Numbered from the stretch's first letter, positions 23,282-33,840 are shown. The stretch: DNA of 64,000 nt from Crossaster papposus (GCA_037893245.1 JBAIAA010000544.1:558001-622000), one strand, 5' to 3'. Notes: generated by a model from the letters alone, not told the origin. Made by a program: numbers and translations.

Positions 23282-24373
23282 GTTGACCTCAAACAAATTG
23301 TAACAAATCTTTTTCACCACAGTGCACTTCTATAAGGTCCCCAGAATTACATACTAAAAATCTTTAAAAATCCGAGTGGTGGAAATATGTCTAATTTGCA
23401 TAAATCGTTAATCCCTGCCGTGCAATATGTTTATTCCCATATTTGGGTATATATTTTATTTTTATTTTTCGAAAGGTTTATTTTGGTGATTCTACTTACA
23501 CATCCTTACTTTAATAACATTTTCTAAAGCATGTAAGTGACTGAATAATTGTTAAAATAGAGTAATGGTTCAAAATAGTTATCCTATTAAAACCTTATGA
23601 AAAATCATTATGAACAATGATAACATTGTGATATTTAGCCCAGCAAACAACAACTTGGGGAATATCGTGTGTCCATAAATTGGGCTAAAAAGTAGGTGAA
23701 GGGTTAGGCCTACCTAAGGTGAGAGACTTGAACAAGTTCAAGAAAACCCCCAAAATTAAAGATTGTTGTTGCTTACAATAATCATATCTACGTTAGAATG
23801 TAGTTTGAGGATTTTCTTGAACTTGTTCAAGTCTCCCATGTTAGGTAACCCTTTAACTTCTTTTTCGCCCAGTTTATGAAAAAAACATTTCCCCCAGTTT
23901 TGGTTTGCTGGGCTAAATATCACAATGTTATCATTGTTCATATGATTTTCCATAAGGTTTTAATATGATAACTGTGCCAGTAAGCAACTTGGTGAATTTA
24001 AAGCTCACCAATACTGACTACTGGATGATATCTGGAGACAGTGTAATGTACGCGAATTTATAGGGTCACGAAGTTGTCATTTTTGATAATTACCATGCTC
24101 TCGTAATTATTCAGTCACTTATAGGCTTTAGAAAATGTTATCGAAGTAGGGATATGTAAGTAAAATCACACAAATAAACTGTTCATTAAAAAAAAAAAAT
24201 TATATACCCAAATATGGGAATAAATATATTACGCGGCAGGGATTAACAATTTATGCAAATTAGTCATATTTCCACAACTCGAATTTTTAAAGACTTTTAA
24301 CATGTCATTGTGGGGACCTTTTAGAAATGCATTGTGGTGAAAAACGTTTTGTTACAATTTGTTTGAGGTCAAC
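23282..24373. mobile_element. 1.1-kb foldback element with ~500-bp imperfect inverted arms
   Basis: The left arm starts GTTGACCTCAAACAAATTGT and the right arm ends with its complement. Arms align along almost their whole length (for example CCCATATTTGGGTATAT, AACAATGATAACATTGTGAT, GAACAAGTTCAAGAAAA) and leave a ~60-bp centre near 23755-23810. There is no coding capacity. Half-arm-like sequence recurs at 61.7-61.97 kb, so it is a dispersed family. Confidence 0.88.
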
Positions 24374-24944
24374 ACTTATTTTTCCTGGACTAGTTGGTGT
24401 TCATAAACTAGTAAATGTACTTTGACATAGACTGTATCCATTGTTGTCATGTGTACCATACCAGAGGGATAAGCTGGGAGTAATATTGGTCTCTTTGTTT
24501 GCCCTGCAAGAACCCCTACTGCCAGGCAGATTCTTGCATAACCCTCTGAAGTAGGCCTGATTGTAAAGTGACCAATGACCTCATTATAGATCAGGAAATA
24601 ATGACCAATTTTTAAAAATCCATAAATAAACCAATTTACGATTGTGACAAGTTGTTTGCATGTTGTATCATTGCTAGGCTTCCAGGAATACGATGATGTA
24701 GAAGTGTTGAGCGATATGCATTTCAAAAAATGTCTGGAATAAAACGCGTTTTGCTCGATCGCACCCTATGGCCAGTTAGCCTGTAACAAGGGCTCCCCGG
24801 GTGGCGAATATTTGTTTCCCAAACCTAACTGGCAGATTTCATGAATTATTCAGTAGTTGCATTGATCACTGTACAACACTTAGGTTCTAGGTCTCTTTTT
24901 CCCTTAAATTAAAATTACTTCAAAGATATCAATTTGACTAGGAA
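24374..24944. other. Noncoding spacer
   Basis: A 116-codon minus-strand ORF (24376-24726) has no recognisable domain and is probably chance. Confidence 0.45.
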
Positions 24945-24947
24945 AAA

Positions 24948-25045
24948 CGAGGTGACCTACAGCAGGATTCGAACCAGGGATCTTTGATTCGTAGCCCATC
25001 CCACTATCCACTACAATACGTATATAGCAGCTCGACAACAGCTGT
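24948..25045 (-). repeat. tRNA-like sequence (SINE head or tRNA pseudogene)
   Basis: On the minus strand: A-box-like TAGTGGATAGTGG, then B box GGTTCGAATCC followed by TGCTGTAGGTCACC. It does not fold as a clean cloverleaf by eye, so a functional tRNA is unlikely. Confidence 0.5.
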
Positions 25046-25204
25046 TCTTTAAAGTGATTTAATGTAACTAGTTCACGAAATAACAACAATGCTGTGACGT
25101 CATGTTTTATTCCGATGAATAAACAAAACTACTCATCCAAACTACTGAATAATTCATGTAATCTGCCCGAAAGGTTCAGGGAAAAAATCGCTCCCCAGGT
25201 GGGG

Positions 25205-25290
25205 CAGTTACATAGTGGAAAAGTGAAAAAGAGTAGGACTGCTATGCTAGAGGTACGCGGTTCAAGTCCCACCTATGCTACTGTTTTATA
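25205..25290 (+). repeat. Second tRNA-like sequence
   Basis: A-box-like CATAGTGGAAAAGTG and B box GGTTCAAGTCC followed by CACCTATG. Same kind of relic as the one 200 bp upstream, opposite strand. Confidence 0.4.
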
Positions 25291-25324
25291 TACTTTTAAA
25301 ATGTCACAACTGCACTGAAGATAA

Positions 25325-25396
25325 ATTCTCCACGAGGTTCCCGGGCCAGGATTGGAACCATGGTTCAAATCCTGGCCCGGGAACCTCGGGGAGAAT
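25325..25396. repeat. 72-bp near-perfect palindrome around a B-box-like core
   Basis: ATTCTCCACGAGGTTCCCGG mirrors CCGGGAACCTCGGGGAGAAT. The centre GGAACCATGGTTC carries a B-box-like GGTTCAAATCC on the plus strand and GGTTCCAATCC on the minus strand. Only about two mismatches. Confidence 0.88.
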
Positions 25397-25459
25397 CCTA
25401 CGAGTCTGGCATCAGCAAGCTAGCCCACAGGCTTCTTCGAACAATATATTATCAGAACT

Positions 25460-26287
25460 AACATTTAAAGTTTAGATTGCGCAATATGAAAAAAAAAGAA
25501 AAAAAATCAAATTCAACTCATTTGAATATTTATCATAAAAATGAATATTCACAAGGAAACCACAAAGAGCTTAAAATTCTGGTTCTCCATTACTCTTTAC
25601 AATGTATTTATTACTCTCCTTTCCAAGTTATGAATGTATTTCAATTATTAGGGTTACATCAATACACATGTTACAAATGTCTAAAGTTATTTCAGTACAA
25701 AATCATTATTTTAAGCTTTTACAACTTTTCACAGCTGAAACTAAAATGGCCAGTTTTGACTTTAATGAAACAATCGATTTGGTTTGGCCCAAGTGCCTTG
25801 GTGAACAAAATATTACTATCTGAAAGTTTGTACAAATTCTTACAAATTATAGGCCAAATAAAGACAAAATTGTTTCTTGTCTGAACTTTAATACAAAAAT
25901 ACAGATGCTGGCACTGTAAAGATAAATTACATTCACAAGAAAGGTGCTGATGTGGAAACGACTCAATTTGTTTTGGTCATTTTGTTAACGGGAAAACATG
26001 TTTTGATGCAGTAGCCGAAAACATGCGCGCTGGGACATGAAACTAATTTGTTTTTATTTGGCCTTACCTTTACATGAGAACAGTTTACACTACACCGACA
26101 TGGCTCAAAACGGTAAATTTAATACTAACTTTTGTTGTACAATTAAATTTAATACTAACTTTTGTTGTACAATTATGAATTAAATTAAATAAAGTAATTT
26201 TTAAACTTGAAAAGCAATATAATACAATACAGATCAATTCATCCATTAGTTGTTATACGGACTTAAAAAACAACTAAGCTGCATGTA
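25460..26287. other. Noncoding AT-rich spacer
   Basis: Contains an exact tandem duplication of TTTAATACTAACTTTTGTTG-type sequence near 26117-26175. ORFs here have AT-rich chance composition. Confidence 0.5.
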
Positions 26288-26452
26288 TAATTGTGACCCA
26301 GCACGAGTAAATGAGACACTTTGAGGCAAAAATGAAAATTGAGATTTTGATTTCATCATTTAAAGCTAAACAAGCTTTAAATGATGAAATCAAAATCTCA
26401 ATTTTCATTTTTGCCTCAAAGTGTCTCATTTACTCGTGCTGGGTCACAATTA
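26288..26452. mobile_element. Exact inverted repeat: 80-bp arms, 5-nt loop
   Basis: TAATTGTGACCCAGCACGAG at 26288 begins an 80-bp arm ending AAAGCT. The loop is AAACA and the second arm is an exact complement ending at 26452. TA flanks fit a mariner-type MITE; the perfect match means a very recent origin or ongoing correction between arms. The RNA from either strand would be a long hairpin. Confidence 0.95.
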
Positions 26453-27630
26453 CGCCCCTTCTCATTATTTTTCTTCTTCCATTCTTGGTCACATGAAAAA
26501 AAAAATTAAATTAAGGGAAACTTAAGGGAAATGTAACGCTGGGTTCCAATTTTGTGTGTCGGACTTTCGGGTAGATGTGCATTTTCTGTTTAGCAGCGTC
26601 GACGATAATTTGTAGAACTGGTTGGGCTCGCCCTCTCTCCACCCTGTCGTGTAGCTCAGCTTCTATCAAGCTTAAACCCGCCGTTTTTGTTTTTGTCAGC
26701 CGAGTCTCAACTGAGGCGAACTCCGACTTGTGACGTCTCGGAGTTATTTATCCCAACTCCAAGGAGCACTCCGCTACTTTTTTTTATTCCACGAGATGAT
26801 TCTTCTATTGGGTATCTCCTGCTCTCCAAAGATGGTAAGTTTTTGTTGTGAACTTTATTGGTGTGGCTCCCAGCTAAAAAAAAAACTAAAAAAAACCCAC
26901 AAGATATAGCAGGCATGCGGTTTGTCACATGTTATAGGATAATCTATGGGGAAATAAAAGTTACAGTACCGGGATACAGTGGGGTAAAATAATTATATTA
27001 ACCATGCGCGTGTGAACAAAGAAAGTGAATACACTGTAAATCTGCGGCGTAAAAAAATGCGTAAATGTCGCCGTCTAACATATAAACTTGGTGTGTACAA
27101 AATATTCATTTTGTGTAATTTTTGTTTCAAACGTTATGTAAAGTTCGTAAACACATTTTTTATGCATCTTGTTTAACTTTTTCCACAACATGTGTAACCT
27201 TTTTACGCAACGTCTGTAATTTTATGTAACTTGTTTGTATTTTTTACGCAACTTATTTAACGTTTTTTAAGCAAATTTAGCAACTTTTAAAGTAACTTGT
27301 GTAACTTTTTAATGTAACTTGTGTAACTTTTTACGCAACATGTTTAAACAATTTATGCAACTTTTAACGAAACTAAATTAAATCATGTCACTTTCAATAT
27401 TTTACTTCTTTGTTGTCTTAAGAATAATAGTAAATCCATACCTTTTTCATTTTCTCCTACAGTAGTCCAAATTCTGTTAAAATGAGACAATTCAGATAAC
27501 TTTCGTTGTTTCGCTTAAATACGAAAATTGAAGCGGCAAAGATTTTTTTCTGGCAGGTCAAAGGTCACGAAATTCAGCTTCGTACACTCAAACTCGAGAC
27601 GTTTTTTGTTAAAGACGCGTCGAACTAAAG
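26453..27630. other. Noncoding DNA with degenerate TAACTTTTTACGCAAC repeats
   Basis: Between ~27110 and 27365 a loose tandem of GTAACTTTTTACGCAAC-type units occurs. At 26820-26840 the string CTCTCCAAAGATGGTAAGTT could be a start codon followed by a splice donor, as in some first exons, but no second exon is visible. Confidence 0.5.
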
Positions 27631-27639
27631 ACTGTTTAG

Positions 27640-30001
27640 TGAAACAGGCCCCTTTCGTTTCGACCGGGAGCGCGAGTGAACTGGTTAAGGATGTGGTGAC
27701 CTACCTGCACGCCGTGTCTGACGCCGCCTACTCCTCACTTCTGGAGAGATTTCAACCCATCTTCCGGCAGCTCGACCAGCTCAGCAGCAATCAAGAACCT
27801 GGACAAGCAGACAAGAAAGCCTATGAAATTGAACAAGAGAAAGGGTTTCTTCCCCTATGAGTGGTTAGACGACTTGAACAAATTACAGTCCGCCGAACTA
27901 CCCCCACACGAGGCTTTCCACAGTACACTCAAAAACACAAATATCACCAAAGCTGAGTATGAATTCTGTCAACAAATCTGGCGCGAAAAAGACATGCGTA
28001 CCATGCATGATTTTCTAGTTTGGTACAATAATCTTGATGTGGGGCCATTCTTGGAGGCACTTGAAAAAATGACTGCTTTCTACAGCGAGCGTGGGTTAGA
28101 CAAGTCATGTTCAAATGCGCCATATCGGTACCGGGACTCTCACTCAGATACCTGTTTCAAAACCTGGACAAGGGGGTATTTTTTTTCACTGATCGACCGA
28201 ACCAACAAAGACCTGTACTACAAAATAAAGAAAAATGTGTAGGTGGGCCGTCAATTGTTTTCAACAGATACCATGAAGCGGGAAAAACCAACATCTGAGG
28301 GGGTGCTAAACTTTGTCAAACGGTCATAGGTTTTGATGCAAACGCACTTTATCTGTGGGCAATTATGGAAGATATGCCAACGGGTCTGTTTACCAGACGC
28401 AAAGCTGAGAATCAATTCAAACCTGTCAGAAGTCAGAAATATGGTGGCACGGCAGCGGAATGGTTAGAGTGGGAAGCGCGAAGCACCGGTAAACACATTG
28501 TGCATAAATTCAATGGCGTTGAAAAACGTGTGGGCTTGCGAAAAATCCCTGTTGACGGTTTCTGTCAAGCCACCAACACGGTGTATCAGTTCCATGGCTG
28601 TTGGTTCCATGGTCATAATCGCCACCTGAATCAAAGTGAATACAACCAGACAAGGAAAACCAGCTTTTCAGAACTCCGTAAAAAGACTGAAGAAATGTCA
28701 ACATACATCTGTAATCAAGGGTTCAATCTAGTAGAGTTATGGGAATGTGAGTGGTTAAGAATAAAGGAGGGCAATACAGATCTGCGGGAATTTCTAACCT
28801 CCGTTAGACTACCGCACCATAAGAAGAATACTATGACTCAGGCTGAAGTGTTGAAATTCATTGCCGACGGTTCACTCTTTGGTTTAGTAGAGTGCGATGT
28901 GCAAGTCCCTCCGGCACTGTCTGAGACCTTTGCTCAGATGACCCTATATTTAAGAATGTTGACATAACCAAGAATGACATAGGAGAACACATGAACAATT
29001 ATGCTGAAAGAGCGGGCACGTTCAACACATCACGCAGGAGTTTGATAGGGAGCATGTATGGGTCCAAAATGTTGCTAGCCACTCCACTTCTCCGTTGGTA
29101 CTTATCCCATGGGTTGGAAGTTGAACATGTATATGAAGTTGTAGAGTACAAACGAAATAACTGCTTTCGTGCGTTCGGGGAATCTGTGAGTGATGCTAAG
29201 GGAGCTAGAGACAAAGATCCATCAAATTCAATCCTGGCGGATACTATGAAGCTTTTAGGAAATTCCGCGTATGGCAAAACAGTCACTAACCAAGAGAGAC
29301 ACAGGAACGTAAAGGTGGCCGATGACACTGACGCTCCGCGCTTAGTTAATGATGACCATTTTCGTGTGTTGCATGATATTGGTGAAGGTGTGTTTAAGGT
29401 GGAGTTAACTAAGAAAACAATTACATTGAACCTACCAATTCAGATTGGTTTTTTTGTCTATCAGTTAATGTTGGAATTGTATTATGATTTTTTTGTAAAA
29501 TTCGTCCATCTCGCAGATTTTTAAATGTGCGAGATGGACACAGACTCTGCATATCTTGCCATCTCTGGTGAAAGTCTGGACGCGGTAGTCAGACCTGACA
29601 AAAGGGAAGTGTATGAAAGGGGTAAATGTGCATGGTTCCCGCGCAACGACACCGATGCGCATAGCGCCTATGATAAGCGCACACCTGGCCTGTTCAAGAT
29701 TGAGTGGGGGGGGGGGGGGGGGCGAGGGATAGTTGCTTTATGTAGCAAAACATATTTTTGCTTTGGTGAACAAAACAAAGTCAGCTGTAAGGGGCTGAAC
29801 AAGAACAATAACGAAATCACTAAGGATGAATACTTGGATGTGTTACGGTCACAGACACCAGGGTCAGGAATAAATCGCGGGTTTCGCATGAGCGGGGGTG
29901 ATATGTACACCGACGAGCAAACAAAAACTGCGTTCACCTACCTTTACCCCAAACGCAAAGTAAACGAAGATGGGCGATCAACCACATACCTTGATTTGTG
30001 A
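27640..30001 (+). pseudogene. Family B (protein-primed type) DNA polymerase pseudogene, Polinton/Maverick-like
   Basis: DNA polymerase of the kind encoded by Polinton/Maverick and adintovirus-like elements, broken by several frame changes (~27830, ~28110, ~28240-28365, ~28940-28990, ~29525). Recognisable in order: an exonuclease-side fragment with YLHAVSDAAYSSLLERF; KGFFPYEWL; motif A FDANALYLWAI (~28335); an insert containing VYQFHGCWFHGH (~28580); motif B KLLGNSAYGKT (~29250); motif C EMDTDSAYLA (~29530); and a natural C-terminus with GFRM...YTDEQTK and STTYLDL then TGA at 29999-30001. Part of the N-terminal domain is missing. A poly-G run (29706-29722) sits in the coding frame after KIEW. 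Plausible partners (integrase, PC4-like) lie within 20 kb. Confidence 0.85.
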
Positions 30002-30050
30002 GCACACAAAGTAAACGAAGATGGGCGATCAACCACATACCTTGATTTGT
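29955..30050 (+). repeat. ~50-bp tandem duplication of the PolB 3' end
   Basis: AAGTAAACGAAGATGGGCGA...CTTGATTTGT occurs twice in a row; the first copy ends the reading frame and the second lies beyond the stop. Confidence 0.93.
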
Positions 30051-30964
30051 AAATCCCTTACAGCTGAATCGAATCCAACCTAAACGTTGACAGATGGGTT
30101 GACAAACTATAATTAAGTCTATAATTACCGGTGTATGTTGTTGGGTTTCTTGAAGTATTGTTTTACAACAAATTTGTTCATTTATTTATTTATTTGTGTA
30201 TATGTTTACAACCTACTTTGTTGAATGTTTAAGAAATTCTGTAAATATGATATAATGGTTTGAAATCTGGAATAATTTTTTGAAACTACATGTATTCACA
30301 TTTTGTTTTAAACGCTCAAAACACTTGTTGGATTTATTGAGGTATATTGCTTTGTATTATATTTGTTGGGTGTAAAGTACGAAATAAGAAAATATTTCAC
30401 GGACATTCCGACTCATCGTGTATTATTATTTGTTGCCCTAGTTTTTTTGTTTTTTTGTTTGTCTGGGGGGGGGGGGGGTGATGTGGGGGTAGTTATTCGG
30501 GGACTGATCGGTAGGTTGTTTAAAGTTAATAAAAAACAACTGCAAAAAAATTCACTTTGTCAAATGGATGCGAGACTAAAACATCCCTTTACCAGCGAAA
30601 TAGGAATAGTTTGTAGATGTCTCGTACGCGTGTGCGGAAATGTTCAAATTTAAGAAAATAATATATTTAAAGACGATATATATATTTTAAACCACGGCGT
30701 TTCGTAATATTTCCCTACACCCATCCTAACAAATGTGGCCAGAGTAATTAAGGTTAAACAAAATAATACAAAAATAAAACAATTATTCGGCCTAGATCTA
30801 TTTGTAGGGACGATGTCATGATCTAATTTAAACTTTGGCGTTTCGCAATATTGTGTAATACCCAGAAAAATGGTATAAAAGCAACGCGTAACGGGAAAAG
30901 TTATAACATTTTGTCCGCGAATAATCACGCACACAAGTAATAACAATAATAATAATATTTAAAA
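30051..30964. other. Noncoding, with a poly-G tract and an ATGTCTCGTACGCGTGTG module
   Basis: The G run is at ~30465-30478. The module at 30618 (ATGTCTCGTACGCGTG, then GGAAATGTTCAAATTT) recurs at ~42734, ~43934 and ~48521, where it sits between integrase and the SDDESLLLSCEL module, so it marks part of the mobile-element mosaic. It encodes only a dozen residues before a stop. Confidence 0.6.
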
Positions 30965-31300
30965 ATGGCTTCACGCTGGTCTCCGAGTAATGCGTTGCCG
31001 TCATATAGACCCGACTATAGCTGGGATTCAGCCGGTGGTCATAATACGGTCTCTGAATTTCGTAAAGAATTGGACAAGGTTCCAATAGCTCAAGTACCTA
31101 TAGACAAGAACAAATCAGACTCGATGAAAACTGTTTAGGGATGTGCCTCACGTCAAGATTCGCGATTACGTAAGAGTTACAAATGACGATTTCTTATTGG
31201 ATTAATCTAACCGCATCAGAGTGCAAGAGCCTAAAGACAATGGCGCCTGCTATCGATTCCGCTATAAAAGAGGTAGATGATCTGTGTATCGGTTAAAATG
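30965..31300 (+). pseudogene. PC4-like (p15 coactivator-type) DNA-binding protein, frameshifted
   Basis: The ATG at 30965 opens a 57-codon frame starting MASRWSPSNALPSYRPDYSW and ending at a stop at 31136-31138. The sequence then continues in other frames: DVPHVKIRDYVRVTNDD (~31139-31190) matches the beta-strand part of PC4 domains, and NLTASECKSLKTMAPAID..AIKEVDDL (~31205-31290) matches its C-terminal helix. PC4 is a single-strand DNA-binding coactivator domain; small PC4-like ORFs with a similar N-terminus occur, to my memory, in Polinton-like elements. At least two frame breaks make it a pseudogene. Confidence 0.6.
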
Positions 31301-31334
31301 AAGACAATGAGCCCGGGGGAAAAAAGTGACTAAA

Positions 31335-32530
31335 ATGCATGATAAAAAGGGCAGGATCCGGTCTTCGACACCATCTCGCTCAAACTGTTTAAACATCACC
31401 ATCGTCCTCTCCACCACCCGTATCGTGAATCAATCTCAGCATTTCTTCAACGACAACTTTGACGCAACTATGGAGTGGGCTTTACTTGACGTTCTTGTCG
31501 CGGACGAAGATGTTATGTGGTCGCCGAAGTCTCCCGTGCCTCACCCTAGCGGTAAGTTACCATATTATTTTGTTTCGTGGCTACCGCGCAGTCCGCAGCC
31601 CACGACTGTACCGGTTGCATAAAACTATATCACAAAACTCACCCACGCATCGCCTACGCCTATTCGTTTTCTTCAGTATTTCTATGTTTGTTTGTTTTTT
31701 TGGTTTTTTTAAACACGTAGCTTCTGCCCCGTGTGTTATGGAGTCCGAAATCATCGACCTGACGGGATCGGAATACGGTAGGTTATTTCTCGTCTTTATT
31801 TAATTCAACGTCTACGTAATGTACGCGTTCAGAGTCTGAGGGCGATCTAAAATGATTCGTAAGATTGTTCTTCGTTGCGTGTGAAAAGTATAAATGACTT
31901 TTCTTTCAAATACACAGATGCCCCGTGCGATGAAGAAGAGTCCGAAATGATCGACCTCACAGGGTCAGAATACGGTAAGTTGTTGTTTTCTTATCATCAA
32001 TTTAGTTTTTCGTTGAGAAACTCGAAACAAACGAACACTCCCAAACCAACCAACCTAAATGTCAGTTCACAATAAATAACATGTGGGTTATCAAGCCCGC
32101 TCGCGTGGAGCCTTCCGGCATGTTTTTTTTTTCTTTCTTTGTTTCTTTGGATCAGACCAAGAACTAGAAGACGACGTCTTCGTGGCACTCGGTCCTCCTC
32201 TCCCGAGCCCCGCGTTATCAAGCCCGCTCGCGTGGAGCCTTCCGGCATCGCCGAACCCTAGCCCAGCCCCGAGTCCTCAACTCCTGAATCCTCCCGTTTG
32301 GTCGCCCGCCGTACCGCCCGCCCGCCGTACCGCCCGCCCCAGGACAGTACCAGCCAGACGATAGCGGCTACTCGTCTCTGGACCCTATTGCCGAAATGAG
32401 AGCACATCTCATGTGCCATTTTGGTCTCGTGTTAGAATGATGCTTCGTATAGCCATACATTCGCGCTGCGAAGGGTGTATTATTGACCATCCCTCGCAAA
32501 TTCAACACTCATGTATCATGGAAAGTGAAG
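31335..32530 (+). pseudogene. S gene copy A: four-exon gene with tandem SIM microexons, exon 4 broken
   Basis: Exon 1 at 31335-31551 (starts MHDKKGR; ends phase 1 at GCG|GTAAGT). Exon 2 at 31721-31777 and exon 3 at 31918-31974 are both exactly 57 bp, phase 1-1, with AG and GTAGGT/GTAAGT borders; they encode PCVMESEIIDLTGSEY and PCDEEESEMIDLTGSEY. IIDLT is a textbook SUMO-interacting motif with acidic flanks. Exon 4 starts at 32156 after GGATCAG: DQELEDDVF, a Pro/Ser-rich stretch, then frame loss in a duplicated GCCCGCCGTACC stretch (stop at 32362-32364). The downstream DSGY and HPSQ zinc-like part continues in another frame and breaks off near 32530. All four exons join in one phase. The role is unknown; SIMs suggest interaction with SUMO or SUMOylated nuclear proteins. 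Confidence 0.75.
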
Positions 32531-32921
32531 CGGGAATGTATGGTTGTGAATTATGTATTTTAATTAATTAATAATTTGTTTTTTAAATTTTGTCTCTCTT
32601 TTAACAGTTTGTATTATTGGTTTTTGTATATATTTGTATATATTGATTTATTGTTTTCTAAAGTTTGTTTTTAGTTTGTTTTTTGGTGTGTTTTTTTTAC
32701 TTAAACTATATTGCAAGTTTTTGTTTTGTCTTTGAAAAATACAAAATAACAAATATTTACAAACTTAAATATTTTAATGCGTTCACTTCTAAATAAAATT
32801 ATAAAACAAATTAAAAAGTGAAAACAATGTTTCAAATGTCTTCATATTTATGAAAACAAATGTTGTATTTCTAACTTAAACTGAAACAATTTAAAAAAAT
32901 TATTTAAAAAAACCAAAAAAA
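32531..32921. other. S-gene 3' flank
   Basis: AT-rich sequence with TTTTGTCTCTC, GTATTATTGGTTTTTGTATA and TTTCAAATGTCTTCATATTT. The same flank follows S copies near 40.0, 41.8, 45.1, 46.5, 47.75 and 48.05 kb. Confidence 0.7.
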
Positions 32922-33174
32922 GTGACATTCACAAATTCAGTTGAATGTGTGATACAGGCATACTGGAGCGCAAAGGTACAACTAGATAGCAAGTGGTTTA
33001 ACATCAACAAAAACAGCGTTTCAAACTTCCTTGCTGTCGAGCAGGAGCCACTCCACCTTGACGACGAGGGCAAACCAATAAATAGAGAGCAAAAACCATA
33101 TGAGCTGTGTAGACATCTCGTCAATTGTCTAACACAGGAAGGGGACAAAGTAATGGACTGTTGTTGTGGGACAG
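32922..33174 (+). pseudogene. DNA amino-methyltransferase exon, truncated copy
   Basis: Near-identical to the exon at 45518-45781 but lacking its first 11 bases and its splice acceptor: it begins abruptly at GTGACATTCACA after S-gene flank sequence. It encodes QKPYELCRHLVNCL, then GDKVMDCCCGTG, the motif I (FxGxG-like) end of an N6/N4 methyltransferase, and ends at an intact donor (ACAG|GTTAGA). Without an acceptor it cannot be spliced in as the other copy could. Confidence 0.65.
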
Positions 33175-33184
33175 GTTAGATTGA

Positions 33185-33295
33185 TGCCAGTAATATTAGC
33201 CGGTCTGTAAGTATACTCCGGCCATTCTGGATGAGAATAACCGGTCTATGACAATATTCCGGCCATTCTGGATGGACATGATAATAGCTCAATCG
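33185..33295. repeat. Two units of a ~53-bp repeat after the methyltransferase exon
   Basis: CCGGCCATTCTGGATG and CCGGTCTATGA units. A longer array follows the second exon copy at 45795-46030. Confidence 0.8.
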
Positions 33296-33388
33296 AGCAG
33301 ATGGTGGTTTGCAGGGGAGAGGATTGTGCCATGCAACAAAAGAATGTGCAAGGACTGAACTGGGCAGTTTTTTGCGTTACTCGAACAT

Positions 33389-33568
33389 ATGATGAAACCA
33401 AGTCTACTGGGAGAAGTGAAGCTAGCAAAAAGCGCAACTGCATGTGTCGTTTGTAGTACGAAAGCCAAGCGAAAACAGACTCGTACTATGTGTAAACAGT
33501 GTAAAAAGCCAATGTGTGCATGTACTGCCATGCTTAGAGAAGTTTCACAGTTTGTGATCAACATTTAG
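33389..33568 (+). pseudogene. piggyBac transposase C-terminal zinc-ribbon fragment
   Basis: A 59-codon frame ending at TAG with the pattern CVVC-x11-TMCKQC-x4-MCACTAM. This Cys spacing is typical of the C-terminal zinc ribbon of piggyBac-family (DDE_Tnp_1_7) transposases, which binds the element ends. The catalytic domain is not present upstream. Unlike the TTAA MITEs elsewhere, this is coding-derived; no link between them can be shown here. Confidence 0.65.
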
Positions 33569-33705
33569 GAGTTGTTAGATTGTGGTCCATTGGGAGTTTT
33601 ATTTATTTACTTGGTTTCATCAAGCATCAACTTTTCTCGCCGATGAACAATGGGTATTTATCACTTGATGCCGAGGCAGAAGTGGGAAATAATCCTCTGC
33701 CATTT

Positions 33706-33840
33706 TGGTATTATTATTCGCATTCCAAGCGACGATGAGTCACTTCTTCTATCCTGTGAACTAGACTCTGGCCCGTCCACATAAAAAACCACACCAACCA
33801 CGGTCTCACACAGATTATCTGAAGAAAAATTCAAACAGGT
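33706..33840 (+). pseudogene. Module C, copy 1 (SDDESLLLSCEL), N-terminal part
   Basis: Reads SDDESLLLSCELDSGPST and then, after a stop, TTVSHRLSEEKFKQ. An acidic then helical protein of unknown function. The reading is cut at 33840 by an inserted polymerase block and resumes at 34348. Other copies: 42801-42930 and 48600-48810. Confidence 0.5.

Noticed and set aside
24376-24726. 116-codon minus-strand ORF as a gene
   Set aside because: No domain, no splice signals, AT-rich and adjacent to the foldback; most likely chance.
24948-25045. Functional tRNA gene
   Set aside because: A and B box-like words are present but acceptor and anticodon stems do not pair convincingly.
26820-26845. ATG followed by a splice donor (CCAAAGATGGTAAGTT) as a ribosomal-protein-type first exon
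   Set aside because: Attractive signal but no following exon is seen and short matches like this arise by chance.
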